DNA of 15,724 nucleotides from Burkholderiaceae bacterium (GTDB lineage Bacteria > Pseudomonadota > Gammaproteobacteria > Burkholderiales > Burkholderiaceae): positions 1 through 15,724 of the forward strand of contig JASLEM010000241.1 of assembly GCA_030151165.1 (NCBI GenBank). The letters are read 5' to 3'. A program made the translations under genes and the position numbers. The first letter of the stretch is position 1; every line of letters begins with the position of its first letter. The notes below the pieces were generated by a model, which was not told the DNA's origin, searched no databases, and saw only the letters and a list, made by a program, of their open reading frames with translations. Below, in pieces: positions 7,035 to 13,233 of this stretch.

Positions 7035-7295
7035 ATGCTGCACGACATCGTTCCATCGACGCCCGTCCACGCTCGCCACGGCGGCCCGGCCTGGCGCATG
7101 CCCCGCGGGGCGCGGCTGGGCCTCGCGGTGCTGGCGCTCGTCGTGGGCGGCACGGTACTGTGCGGGCTGCCGGGGCTCGTCGACATGCACGCGCAGGACG
7201 CGGTGATCGCGTTCGCATCGACACAGGACGCGCCGGACGCGCCGGAGTCGCTGGCCGGTGCGGAATCGGCGCTCGGCGCGGCTCAGCGCCGCTGA
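7035..7295 (+). CDS. Small single-pass membrane protein, unknown function
   Basis: An 86-residue predicted protein with a basic N-terminal region (to about 26), one transmembrane helix (about 27-47, LGLAVLALVVGGTVLCGL) and an acidic, Ala-rich tail that would lie in the periplasm. The ATG at 7035 follows GGAG (7024-7027) by 7 bases; the open frame extends further upstream without a better signal. It follows the kinase on the same strand at about 190 bases, so co-transcription is possible. I do not recognise a family. The ribosome site and membrane topology favour a real gene, but a chance frame in high-GC DNA is possible. Confidence 0.5.
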   Translation: MLHDIVPSTPVHARHGGPAWRMPRGARLGLAVLALVVGGTVLCGLPGLVDMHAQDAVIAFASTQDAPDAPESLAGAESALGAAQRR

Positions 7296-7355
7296 CGCGC
7301 GGCCGCGCCAACCGACGCCCCTCCGAACGAACGCCGCGTGCACGGAACAGCGCCG

Positions 7356-7661
7356 ATGGCCGCCTCCGACGTCCTGGGCTGGATCGCCTCGGCGACCATG
7401 CTGTCGGCCTACTTCAGCAAGGGCACGTGCCGCGCACGCGCGCTCGCGACGGCGACCAACCTCGTCTTCATCGCGTACGCGTGCGCGGCCGGCTCGTCGT
7501 TCGTGCTCGCCACGCACCTGCTGCTGTTGCCGGTCAACGCGACGCGGCTCGTCGTCGCGCTGCGCGCCCGTCGGTCGGGCGAGGCGGCGGCGCAGGGCGG
7601 CGTGCCGCCGCGGCGCCGCATCGGCGATCGGCCCGCTGCCGCCAGCAGCGTCGAGCGATAG
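7356..7661 (+). CDS. Small three-helix membrane protein
   Basis: A 101-residue protein with three hydrophobic helices (about 5-23, 30-48 and 50-68 in this numbering). It contains a pattern ATHLLLLPVNATRLV that closely resembles the LLHLLLLPLNLWRL signature of a small membrane module, which in my recollection often stands alone or precedes a cyclic-nucleotide-binding domain. No such domain follows; the C-terminus is a short basic, low-complexity tail. I chose the ATG at 7356 because GGAAC (7344-7348) lies at good spacing; a GTG at 7338 would add 6 residues. It is 60 bases after the preceding small gene and may share its transcript. The function of the module is not known to me. Confidence 0.65.
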   Translation: MAASDVLGWIASATMLSAYFSKGTCRARALATATNLVFIAYACAAGSSFVLATHLLLLPVNATRLVVALRARRSGEAAAQGGVPPRRRIGDRPAAASSVER

Positions 7662-7770
7662 CGGGGCGGGCCGCCACGAAAAAAGGTTCACCGCCGAATT
7701 GCGGGGAAGTCCAGCCCCTGCAGCGCTCGAGAACTGGTTTTCCGACATCCGCAGGCTCATGTCTTTGCCT

Positions 7771-7799
7771 GTCATCCTGCGCGTCGTCGCAGGATCCAC
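7771..7799 (+). repeat. REP-like hairpin repeat, copy 1
   Basis: A 29-bp element: GTC, then stem ATCCTGCG, loop CGTCGT, stem CGCAGGAT, then CCAC. This is the forward orientation. Confidence 0.85.
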
Positions 7800-7882
7800 G
7801 CAGGCTGCGATGCCGCGATGAGGACGGGCGCGTTTGGGCGCGCTGCCGAGCGCGCGGCTCCGGGCGCAAGACCTTGGCAGGG

Positions 7883-7911
7883 GTGGATCCTGCGACTGCG
7901 CGCAGGATGAC
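7883..7911 (-). repeat. REP-like hairpin repeat, copy 2
   Basis: The same 29-bp element in reverse orientation (GTGG-ATCCTGCG-ACTGCG-CGCAGGAT-GAC). It is identical to copy 4 and faces copy 3 across only 9 bases, so the two can also form one long hairpin. Confidence 0.85.
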
Positions 7912-7920
7912 CGGTGACAT

Positions 7921-7949
7921 GTCATTCTGCGCGGAGTCGCAGAATCCAC
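7921..7949 (+). repeat. REP-like hairpin repeat, copy 3, with compensatory change
   Basis: Forward orientation, with stem ATTCTGCG and CGCAGAAT. Relative to the other copies, both arms changed (C to T and G to A) so that pairing is kept. Confidence 0.85.
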
Positions 7950-7973
7950 CCCAGGGGAAACGCCTCGGCGGGG

Positions 7974-8002
7974 GTGGATCCTGCGACTGCGCGCAGGATG
8001 AC
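7974..8002 (-). repeat. REP-like hairpin repeat, copy 4
   Basis: Reverse orientation, identical over 29 bases to copy 2, and preceded by a similar GGC-rich flank with GGGG. Confidence 0.85.
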
Positions 8003-8118
8003 AGGGGTGACGGCTGCGACTGCCGGGCAGGGAATCTCCGACGACCACCGCGCACGGGTCGATGAGCGTTTCGGGCGCGATGTTTCCAAGGCGCCCCCGC
8101 AGTTCGGCGATGACCCCG

Positions 8119-8143
8119 AAAAAAGCGCCTCGGGCAGAGGCGC
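8119..8143 (-). terminator. Rho-independent terminator of PEP-CTERM gene
   Basis: Read on the minus strand: stem GCGCCTC, loop TGCCC, stem GAGGCGC, then six T. It begins 18 bases after the stop codon at 8162. This is the clearest terminator in the window. Confidence 0.9.
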
Positions 8144-8161
8144 GTTCGAGGTGCAGGAGGG

Positions 8162-9058
8162 TCAGCGTCGCGACGGGTCGTCCGGCCGCGCGCCGAAGCG
8201 GCGCCGGAACAGGCCGCACAGCGCGAGCAGGCCGCCGGCCATCGACAGCGAACCCGCGGGCTCGGGCACCGAGGGCGTGGCCGCGTAGTCGAAGCCCGAG
8301 GTCGTGCCGAGGGCGCTGAAGTCGGTGACGAGCCGGCCGGCGGCGTCGCGCACGTCGGTGATGCCGCCCCAGCGCATCGTGTGGCTGTAGTCGGCCTCGG
8401 CGATCGACGAGCCCGAGCCGTTGATGGTGATGCCGGAGACCGTGAGCAGGGCCATCGACAGCGACATGTCCCGGCCGAAGATGAAGGGCACGGTCATCTG
8501 CAGCGTGAAGCCCGGCTCGCCGGTCCGCGTGTCGGGCACGTCGATGCCGACATAGTGCCGGGCCGAGCCTTCGATCGAGTAGTCGACGTTGCCGGCACCG
8601 GTGTCGTCGACGAAGAGGTCGGCGACGACGCGCGTGTCGGCATAGGCGAAACCGGTGATCGTGGCGCGCAGGCCGCCATCGACGAAGGCGCTCACGGTCA
8701 TCGTGCCCTGCGTTCCGTCGCGGCCGGCCGCGGACAGCCGGAAGGCATCCGTGAGGCCCGCGCTGCCCTGGGCTTGCGCATCGGTTCCCACGGTGGCGCG
8801 CGCGACGTCGGCCACGTGCAGGGCACCGAGCCCGGCGGCGCCCTGCGCGCTGGCGAAGACGGCCTCGGTGTTGATCGCGGCGGCGGCCTGCGCGCCGCCG
8901 GCGTCGCCGGACGCCTCGTGGTGTTGCACCCCGACGCCGTCGATCGCGGCATAGGCGCTCGCGGAGGTGGAGGTCGCGAACGCGGGGATCGCCGCGCAGG
9001 CGGCGAGGGCGATGCACGAGGCGCGCAGGCCCGGCAGGGGAAACGGAGCGAGGGTCAT
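8162..9058 (-). CDS. PEP-CTERM sorting domain protein
   Basis: A 298-residue exported protein. An N-terminal signal peptide ends near AFA (26-28). The C-terminus has the sorting signal: VPEP at 264-267, a hydrophobic helix (about 269-284) and the basic cluster RRR (285-287). In known systems an exosortase (EpsH/XrtA type) cleaves near PEP and the protein is released or attached at the cell surface, often with exopolysaccharide. The body is rich in Ala, Gly, Ser, Thr and Asp with beta-type alternation, and I recognise no enzyme domain. The start at 9058 follows GAAGGAA (9064-9070) at 5 bases. Unusually, about 11 residues follow the arginine cluster, where most such proteins stop. No exosortase is in the window. 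It sits 75 bases after a small membrane protein gene on the same strand. Confidence 0.85.
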   Translation of the reverse strand: MTLAPFPLPGLRASCIALAACAAIPAFATSTSASAYAAIDGVGVQHHEASGDAGGAQAAAAINTEAVFASAQGAAGLGALHVADVARATVGTDAQAQGSAGLTDAFRLSAAGRDGTQGTMTVSAFVDGGLRATITGFAYADTRVVADLFVDDTGAGNVDYSIEGSARHYVGIDVPDTRTGEPGFTLQMTVPFIFGRDMSLSMALLTVSGITINGSGSSIAEADYSHTMRWGGITDVRDAAGRLVTDFSALGTTSGFDYAATPSVPEPAGSLSMAGGLLALCGLFRRRFGARPDDPSRR

Positions 9059-9133
9059 GATGGTTCCTTCGAGGTGGAGTGGGGGAGGTCGCCGGGGTCG
9101 CCGCGCGGCGGGGCGCCGCGCGGGTGGCGCCGA

Positions 9134-9379
9134 TCAGGCCAGCGCGGCGAACAGCCCGACGACCGCGCCGACACAGCCCGCGCAGGCGCCGCCCGCCGCG
9201 ACCGCCGCCAGCACGCGCTCGCGCGCGGACGATGCGCGCCAGGGCCCGTCGCCGAGCGGCCAGTTGGCGAAGCGGGTGGCGTTGGCGGCGGGCTGCACGA
9301 CGCGCGGCGCCGGCGCGGCCACCTCGGCGGGCGCAGCGGCGGGCGGGGACTCGACGTAGGAAAGGCGGACGGTGTTCAT
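9134..9379 (-). CDS. Small tail-anchored hypothetical protein
   Basis: An 81-residue predicted protein with a Pro/Ala-rich N-terminal half and a C-terminal hydrophobic helix (about 56-80) containing the Gly/Cys run AAGGACAGC. That topology suggests a cytoplasmic or periplasmic tail held by a C-terminal membrane anchor. The ATG at 9379 follows GGAGATC on the minus strand at about 5 bases, which supports it. It precedes the PEP-CTERM gene on the same strand at a 75-base gap and may be co-transcribed. I recognise no family and propose no function. Confidence 0.6.
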   Translation of the reverse strand: MNTVRLSYVESPPAAAPAEVAAPAPRVVQPAANATRFANWPLGDGPWRASSARERVLAAVAAGGACAGCVGAVVGLFAALA

Positions 9380-9548
9380 GGCGATCTCCGATGAAGCGAG
9401 AACGCCCTGCGGCGGACATCGCCGCGCGCCGTTCTCCTCCTCACGGACGCCGTTCGAGGTGCAAAGCGGACAGGCGCGCCGGGTGGCGCGTCATCTCGGC
9501 TGATCAGGGCGTCGATCGAGCGCGCGCTGAAGGCGGCTGGCGTTCGCT

Positions 9549-10343
9549 TCAGGCGCCCGTGGCCGGCTTCTCTGCCTTTTTCGTGGACGCGAGGTCGTTC
9601 TGTTCGACCTGGTCGATCACCTTGCGGAGCGTCGTTCGCTCGTCCTCGCTCAGGTCGGACAGCAAGGGGTCGACGAACCACCAGTCGCCGCGATGGACGA
9701 CACACCAGTCCTTCAGGATCTGCACCCGGCCCTGGGGATGTTCAGCCAGCAGCTTGACGAGCTCCATCCGTCGACTCTGGCTGCTGCCGGCATCGATTCG
9801 AAAGTCGACCGCCTTGAAATCCTCGGCGAACTTCGTGGGAAGCCATCTGGAGTCGAACAACGCGACGAGCGCCCGGGCGCGCTCCTTGGCCTGCTGGGAG
9901 TTCATGGAACTCTGCAGGACGAAGTCCACCGCCTTCATCTGGAATTGGAGCTTGGCCTGCTCGTTGGCGATGTTTCGCTGGGTCTCGAGCGAGCGGAGCG
10001 AGCTGAAGACCGTCGCCGCGACTGCGACGATGGCGGCGAGCGTGGAGGCGAACGTGATCCACGTCTTCCAGTTGTCCGCACGCCGAGTCGACTCGGCATC
10101 GTCCTGGCGAAACTTGAGATCCGCCGCCTTGATGTCCAGCTCCCGGGCCTGGAGCTTGAGCTGCTGTTCCTTCAGCGCCGGATCCGGGACGGGGGCCGGG
10201 CTGGTCGACGATGTCGCCGAGGCCGAGGCCGAGGCCGCGGCAGCGCCCGGGGCGGCCGCCTGGCCGCGCGCGCCCGGACAACAGAAGCACGCGAGCAGCG
10301 CGAGCATCCACAGGATCGCCAGGGGACGTGAAGAGCCGTTCAT
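9549..10343 (-). CDS. Membrane protein with coiled coil, unknown function
   Basis: A 264-residue protein. It begins with a signal-type hydrophobic segment (about 7-22) ending in LLAC-FCC, which could be a lipobox with Cys19. A low-complexity Ala/Ser/Pro linker follows (about 28-55), then a charged coiled-coil stretch (about 57-88), a second hydrophobic helix (about 95-117) and a mostly helical soluble C-terminal half of about 145 residues. The ATG at 10343 is preferred over an in-frame start 17 codons upstream because GGAGG (10352-10356) lies 8 bases away. A separate promoter candidate is at 10411-10440, so it is probably a single-gene unit. No family is recognised. The two membrane segments around a coiled coil are reminiscent of stress or phage-associated membrane sensors, but that is only resemblance. 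Confidence 0.8.
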   Translation of the reverse strand: MNGSSRPLAILWMLALLACFCCPGARGQAAAPGAAAASASASATSSTSPAPVPDPALKEQQLKLQARELDIKAADLKFRQDDAESTRRADNWKTWITFASTLAAIVAVAATVFSSLRSLETQRNIANEQAKLQFQMKAVDFVLQSSMNSQQAKERARALVALFDSRWLPTKFAEDFKAVDFRIDAGSSQSRRMELVKLLAEHPQGRVQILKDWCVVHRGDWWFVDPLLSDLSEDERTTLRKVIDQVEQNDLASTKKAEKPATGA

Positions 10344-10351
10344 CGACGCTG

Positions 10352-10356
10352 CCTCC
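10352..10356 (-). promoter_or_regulatory. Ribosome site deciding the coiled-coil protein start
   Basis: GGAGG on the minus strand ends 8 bases before the ATG at 10343, favouring it over the upstream in-frame start at 10394. Confidence 0.6.
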
Positions 10357-10410
10357 GAAGGGGTGGGCATCGTCGGTGCCATGCGACGCGGCATCCGGAA
10401 GCCCTGCGGC

Positions 10411-10440
10411 TTTATACCGGGCGGGCGTCGACGCGCTCAA
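10411..10440 (-). promoter_or_regulatory. Sigma-70-type promoter candidate
   Basis: On the minus strand, TTGAGC (10435-10440) and TATAAA (10411-10416) are separated by 18 bases, matching 4 of 6 and 5 of 6 consensus positions. Transcription would start near 10404 and give a leader of about 60 bases. AT-rich hexamers stand out in this GC-rich DNA. Confidence 0.6.
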
Positions 10441-10461
10441 GCCCCATGAACGCAGGGTGGC

Positions 10462-10503
10462 CGGCCGGGCACGGCGTGGGCGGGCGCCCTGCCGTGCCGG
10501 CCG
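10462..10503 (-). terminator. GC-rich hairpin after the efflux operon
   Basis: A stem of about 13 bp with one bulged G (core GCACGGC at 10469-10475 with GCCGTGC at 10491-10497) and a 15-base loop begins 7 bases after the NodT stop. There is no T-tract, so it is an atypical terminator or an mRNA-end stabiliser. Confidence 0.45.
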
Positions 10504-10509
10504 CCGGGG

Positions 10510-12000
10510 TCAGCGCAGCGTCGCGGGCGCGCTCGCCGAGGCGACGGGGGGCGTCGCGCCGCCGCGGCGCCAGTCGCCGCCGAGCGCCTTCACGAGGAAG
10601 GTCGCGGCGAGCTGGCGCTGGCCGGCGAGCTGCGAGGCCTGCAGCTGCGCGGTGAGCAGCGACTGCTGCGCGGTGATGACGTCGAGGTACGTCGTCGCGC
10701 CGCCTTCGTAGCGGGCGTTGGACATGTCCAGCACCTTCTGCGCGGAGGCGACCGCGACCTGGGCCTGCGCGGTGGCGCGGTCCATCGACGCGACGCCGGT
10801 GATGCCGTCCTCGACCTCCTGCATCGCGGTCAGCACCGTGCGGCGATAGGTCGCGACCGAGATGTCGTAGCCGGCGCGCGCGAAGTCGACGTTGGCGCGG
10901 ATGCGGCCGCCGTCGAAGATCGTCTGCGCGGCCGAGACGCCGATCGACCAGACGAGGCTCGGCGCGTCGAACAGCGAGCTGAGCACGCGGCTCTCGTCGC
11001 CGATGCTCGGCGTGAGGAAGACGCTCGGGTAGAACGCGGCCTTCGCGACGCCGATCTGCGCGTTCGCCGCGGCCATCGCGCGCTCGGCGGAGGCGACGTC
11101 GGGGCGGCGCTGCAGCAGGTCGGACGGCACGCCGACCGGGATCGGCGGCGGCTGCAGGCTCTTGACGGACGCGGGCAGGCCGAAGGTGGGCGCGGGCGCG
11201 CCGATCAGCGTGGCGATCGCGTGCTCGAACTGCGCGCGCTGGCGGTACTGCACGTCGACCTGCGTCAGCGTGTTGTCCAGCAACGCCTGCTGCTGCGCGA
11301 CCTCGAGGCCGGAGCCGGCGCCGAGGTCGTGGCGGTTGGTGACGAAGTCGAGCGCGCGGCGTTGCAGGTCGATCGAGCGGTGCAGCACGTCGAGCGACAC
11401 GTCGAGCGTGCACAGGCTGAAGTAGTCGGAGGCGAGCTCCGCGCTGACCATCAGGCGCGTGTTGGCGAGGTCGGCTTCCGACTGCTCGGCCGACGCGCGC
11501 GCGCCCTCGATCGTGCGCGACACGCGTCCGGCGAGGTCGACCTCGTAGCTCGCGCTGGCGTTGAGCGTGAAGTCGTTCTGCACCGTCGACAGGTTGGGCA
11601 CCGCGTAGTTGGACAGCGGGCGGTTGGACGAGATGCGGAAGCGCTGCTCCTTCGAGCCGAGGCTGATCTGCGGGAACAGGCCGGCGGTCTGCGCGGTGAC
11701 GGTGGCGCGCGCCTGGGCGAGGCGTGCGGCAGCGATCGCGAGCGTGGGGCTGTCGGCGGCGGCGCGCTGCTCGAGCGCGTCGAGCTGCGAATCGCCGAAG
11801 GCCTGCCACCACGGGCCCTTGTCGGCCGCGTCCGCGGGCGTGCCCTGGCGCCACGGCGCCTCGAGCTTCCACGCGACGGGCAGGTCGGGGGCGGGGCGCT
11901 GGTAGTCGGGGCCGACGGCGCAGCCGGCCGTGGCCAGCGCGCCGGCGAGCGCGAGCAGCTTGAACGAGCGCGAGGTCATGGGTCGCGACGCCGTCTTCAC
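10510..12000 (-). CDS. NodT-family outer-membrane efflux lipoprotein
   Basis: A 496-residue outer-membrane factor of tripartite pumps. It forms the trimeric channel that carries substrates across the periplasm and outer membrane. The lipobox ATAGC places the lipid on Cys27, followed by the family's typical AVGPDYQRPAP. Two repeated OEP domains (about 80-270 and 290-480) with Ala- and Gln-rich helices follow, including LLQRRPDVASAER near 300 and NARYEGGATTYLDVITAQQ near 430, both classic NodT motifs. The GTG start at 12000 overlaps the adaptor stop as GTGA and has AAGG 7-10 bases upstream. An ATG at 11979 would remove 7 residues and is the alternative. It is the last gene of the operon and is followed by a strong hairpin. 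Substrate cannot be predicted. Confidence 0.93.
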   Translation of the reverse strand: MKTASRPMTSRSFKLLALAGALATAGCAVGPDYQRPAPDLPVAWKLEAPWRQGTPADAADKGPWWQAFGDSQLDALEQRAAADSPTLAIAAARLAQARATVTAQTAGLFPQISLGSKEQRFRISSNRPLSNYAVPNLSTVQNDFTLNASASYEVDLAGRVSRTIEGARASAEQSEADLANTRLMVSAELASDYFSLCTLDVSLDVLHRSIDLQRRALDFVTNRHDLGAGSGLEVAQQQALLDNTLTQVDVQYRQRAQFEHAIATLIGAPAPTFGLPASVKSLQPPPIPVGVPSDLLQRRPDVASAERAMAAANAQIGVAKAAFYPSVFLTPSIGDESRVLSSLFDAPSLVWSIGVSAAQTIFDGGRIRANVDFARAGYDISVATYRRTVLTAMQEVEDGITGVASMDRATAQAQVAVASAQKVLDMSNARYEGGATTYLDVITAQQSLLTAQLQASQLAGQRQLAATFLVKALGGDWRRGGATPPVASASAPATLR

Positions 12001-13229
12001 ATCGTCGCCTTGGGCGAGGACGCCGTCGCCGCCGGTTGCTGCAGCGTGACGACGTCGCCGTCGGTCAGCGAATCCGGCGGGTTCAGCACGAGGCGGTCGG
12101 CGGCGACGATACCGTCTGTGACTTCGACCGTGTCGCCGTTGTTGCGGCCCAGCGTGACGGCGTGCAGCTTGACCTTGCCTTGCGGGTCGACCACCGCGAC
12201 GCGCGTGCCCTCGCCGCGGAACAGCAGCGAGTTGGCCGGCACGCTGAGCGCGCCCGCGCCGGCCAGCGGCAGCGAGACGTTGACGTAGGCGCCGGGCAGC
12301 AGCGTGCCGTCCTTGTTCGGCAGCGAGACCTCGATCTGCATCGTGCGGGTGCCGCTGTCGATCGAGCCCGAGGTGCGCGTCACGGCGCCCTTGAACTGCT
12401 GGCCGCGCAGCTCGGCCTGCGTGACGATCACCGGCTGGCCGGTCTTCACGAGGTTGGCGTAGGACTGCGGCACGTTGACGTAGACGCGCAGCGGGTCGGT
12501 CTGCGACAGCAGGAACATCGGCTTGCCGCTGGTGTCGATCAGGTCGCCGACGTCGATGTCGCGCTTGGTGATGATGCCCGCGAAGGGCGCGACGACGCGC
12601 TTGAAGTCCTCCAGCTGGCGCAGCCGCTCGAGGTTGGCGTCGGCGGCGGCGACGTTGGCACGCGCCTGCACGACGGCGGCGCGGCGCTCGTCGAGATCCT
12701 GCTGCGCGACGACGTCCTTCTTGCGCAGCGCCTCCCAGCGATCCGAGGTGCTCTGCGCGAGCGACAGCGCGGACGCCATCTGCGCGCGGGCGGCGACGGC
12801 CTGCGAGACCTGCTGGTCGAGCTCGGGCGCCTCGATCTCGGCGAGGATGTCGCCCTTCTGCACGCGGCTGCCGATGTCCTTCGTCCAGGTCTTCACGTAG
12901 CCGGCCGCGCGCGCCGCGATCGGCGCCTGCACGGCGCCCTGCAGCGTGCCGGGCAGCGTGACGGTGGCGCCGGCGCCGCTGGTCTTGGGCAGCGCGGTCT
13001 TGACGTAGATGGCGGTGTGCTCGGCGACGCGGTCGTCCAGCGTGCGCGCGTTGGCGCTGCGGCTGATGAGCGTGCGCGCGGCGCCCACCCCGAGCAGCAC
13101 GAGCACGGCGATCGAGATGAACTTGAGGCGGCGCGAGATCTCGCGCCGCTTGAGCTGGTCGTGGTGGTCACCTTCGGCCCCTGCGGGCGCACCGAGGTGG
13201 CCCAGGCCGGCGTGGCGTTGTTCGGTCAT
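11997..13229 (-). CDS. RND efflux periplasmic adaptor (membrane fusion protein)
   Basis: A 410-residue adaptor that links the inner-membrane RND permease to the outer-membrane channel. It has a His-containing hydrophilic N-terminus, one membrane anchor (about 36-54), a split biotinyl-lipoyl domain (GYVKTWTKDIGSRVQKGDIL near 110-129 and VVAPFAGIITKRDIDVGDLI near 212-231) with a helical hairpin between, then a beta-barrel domain (about 245-330) and a membrane-proximal domain. It is anchored by a helix rather than a lipid, as no lipobox is seen. The ATG at 13229 is preferred to the TTG at 13250 because AGGAG (13240-13244) lies 10 bases upstream. It starts 4 bases after the permease stop and its stop overlaps the NodT start, so translation of the three genes is coupled. 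Confidence 0.93.
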   Translation of the reverse strand: MTEQRHAGLGHLGAPAGAEGDHHDQLKRREISRRLKFISIAVLVLLGVGAARTLISRSANARTLDDRVAEHTAIYVKTALPKTSGAGATVTLPGTLQGAVQAPIAARAAGYVKTWTKDIGSRVQKGDILAEIEAPELDQQVSQAVAARAQMASALSLAQSTSDRWEALRKKDVVAQQDLDERRAAVVQARANVAAADANLERLRQLEDFKRVVAPFAGIITKRDIDVGDLIDTSGKPMFLLSQTDPLRVYVNVPQSYANLVKTGQPVIVTQAELRGQQFKGAVTRTSGSIDSGTRTMQIEVSLPNKDGTLLPGAYVNVSLPLAGAGALSVPANSLLFRGEGTRVAVVDPQGKVKLHAVTLGRNNGDTVEVTDGIVAADRLVLNPPDSLTDGDVVTLQQPAATASSPKATM

Positions 13230-13233
13230 GGGG

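Larger units (their letters stand above)
7685..8116. repeat. 22-bp imperfect inverted repeat bracketing hairpin cluster
   Basis: Positions 7685-7706 read GGTTCACCGCCGAATTGCGG plus GG. The reverse complement of 8095-8116 matches this at 19 of 22 bases. Together they enclose about 390 bp containing all four hairpin repeats. This could be the ends of a small non-autonomous mobile unit or two facing copies of a longer dispersed repeat. No transposase is present and I could not identify target-site duplications. Confidence 0.5.
7662..8118. other. Gene-free repeat-rich intergenic region
   Basis: I see no gene between the two convergent gene groups here. The stretch holds four hairpin repeats (7771-8002), is bracketed by a 22-bp imperfect inverted repeat (7685-7706 and 8095-8116), and abuts the terminator of the PEP-CTERM gene. 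Open frames across it are by-products of the repeats. Confidence 0.7.

Noticed and set aside
7771..8002. CRISPR-like or tRNA-like structure
   Set aside because: Copies alternate in orientation at irregular distances and no cloverleaf or CCA end is seen. They fit short palindromic repeats.
2963..9419. Very long frames of 1700 (+) and 2127 (-) codons
   Set aside because: They are off-frame and antisense readings of the high-GC kinase and neighbouring genes, with Arg/Ala-rich composition and no domains.
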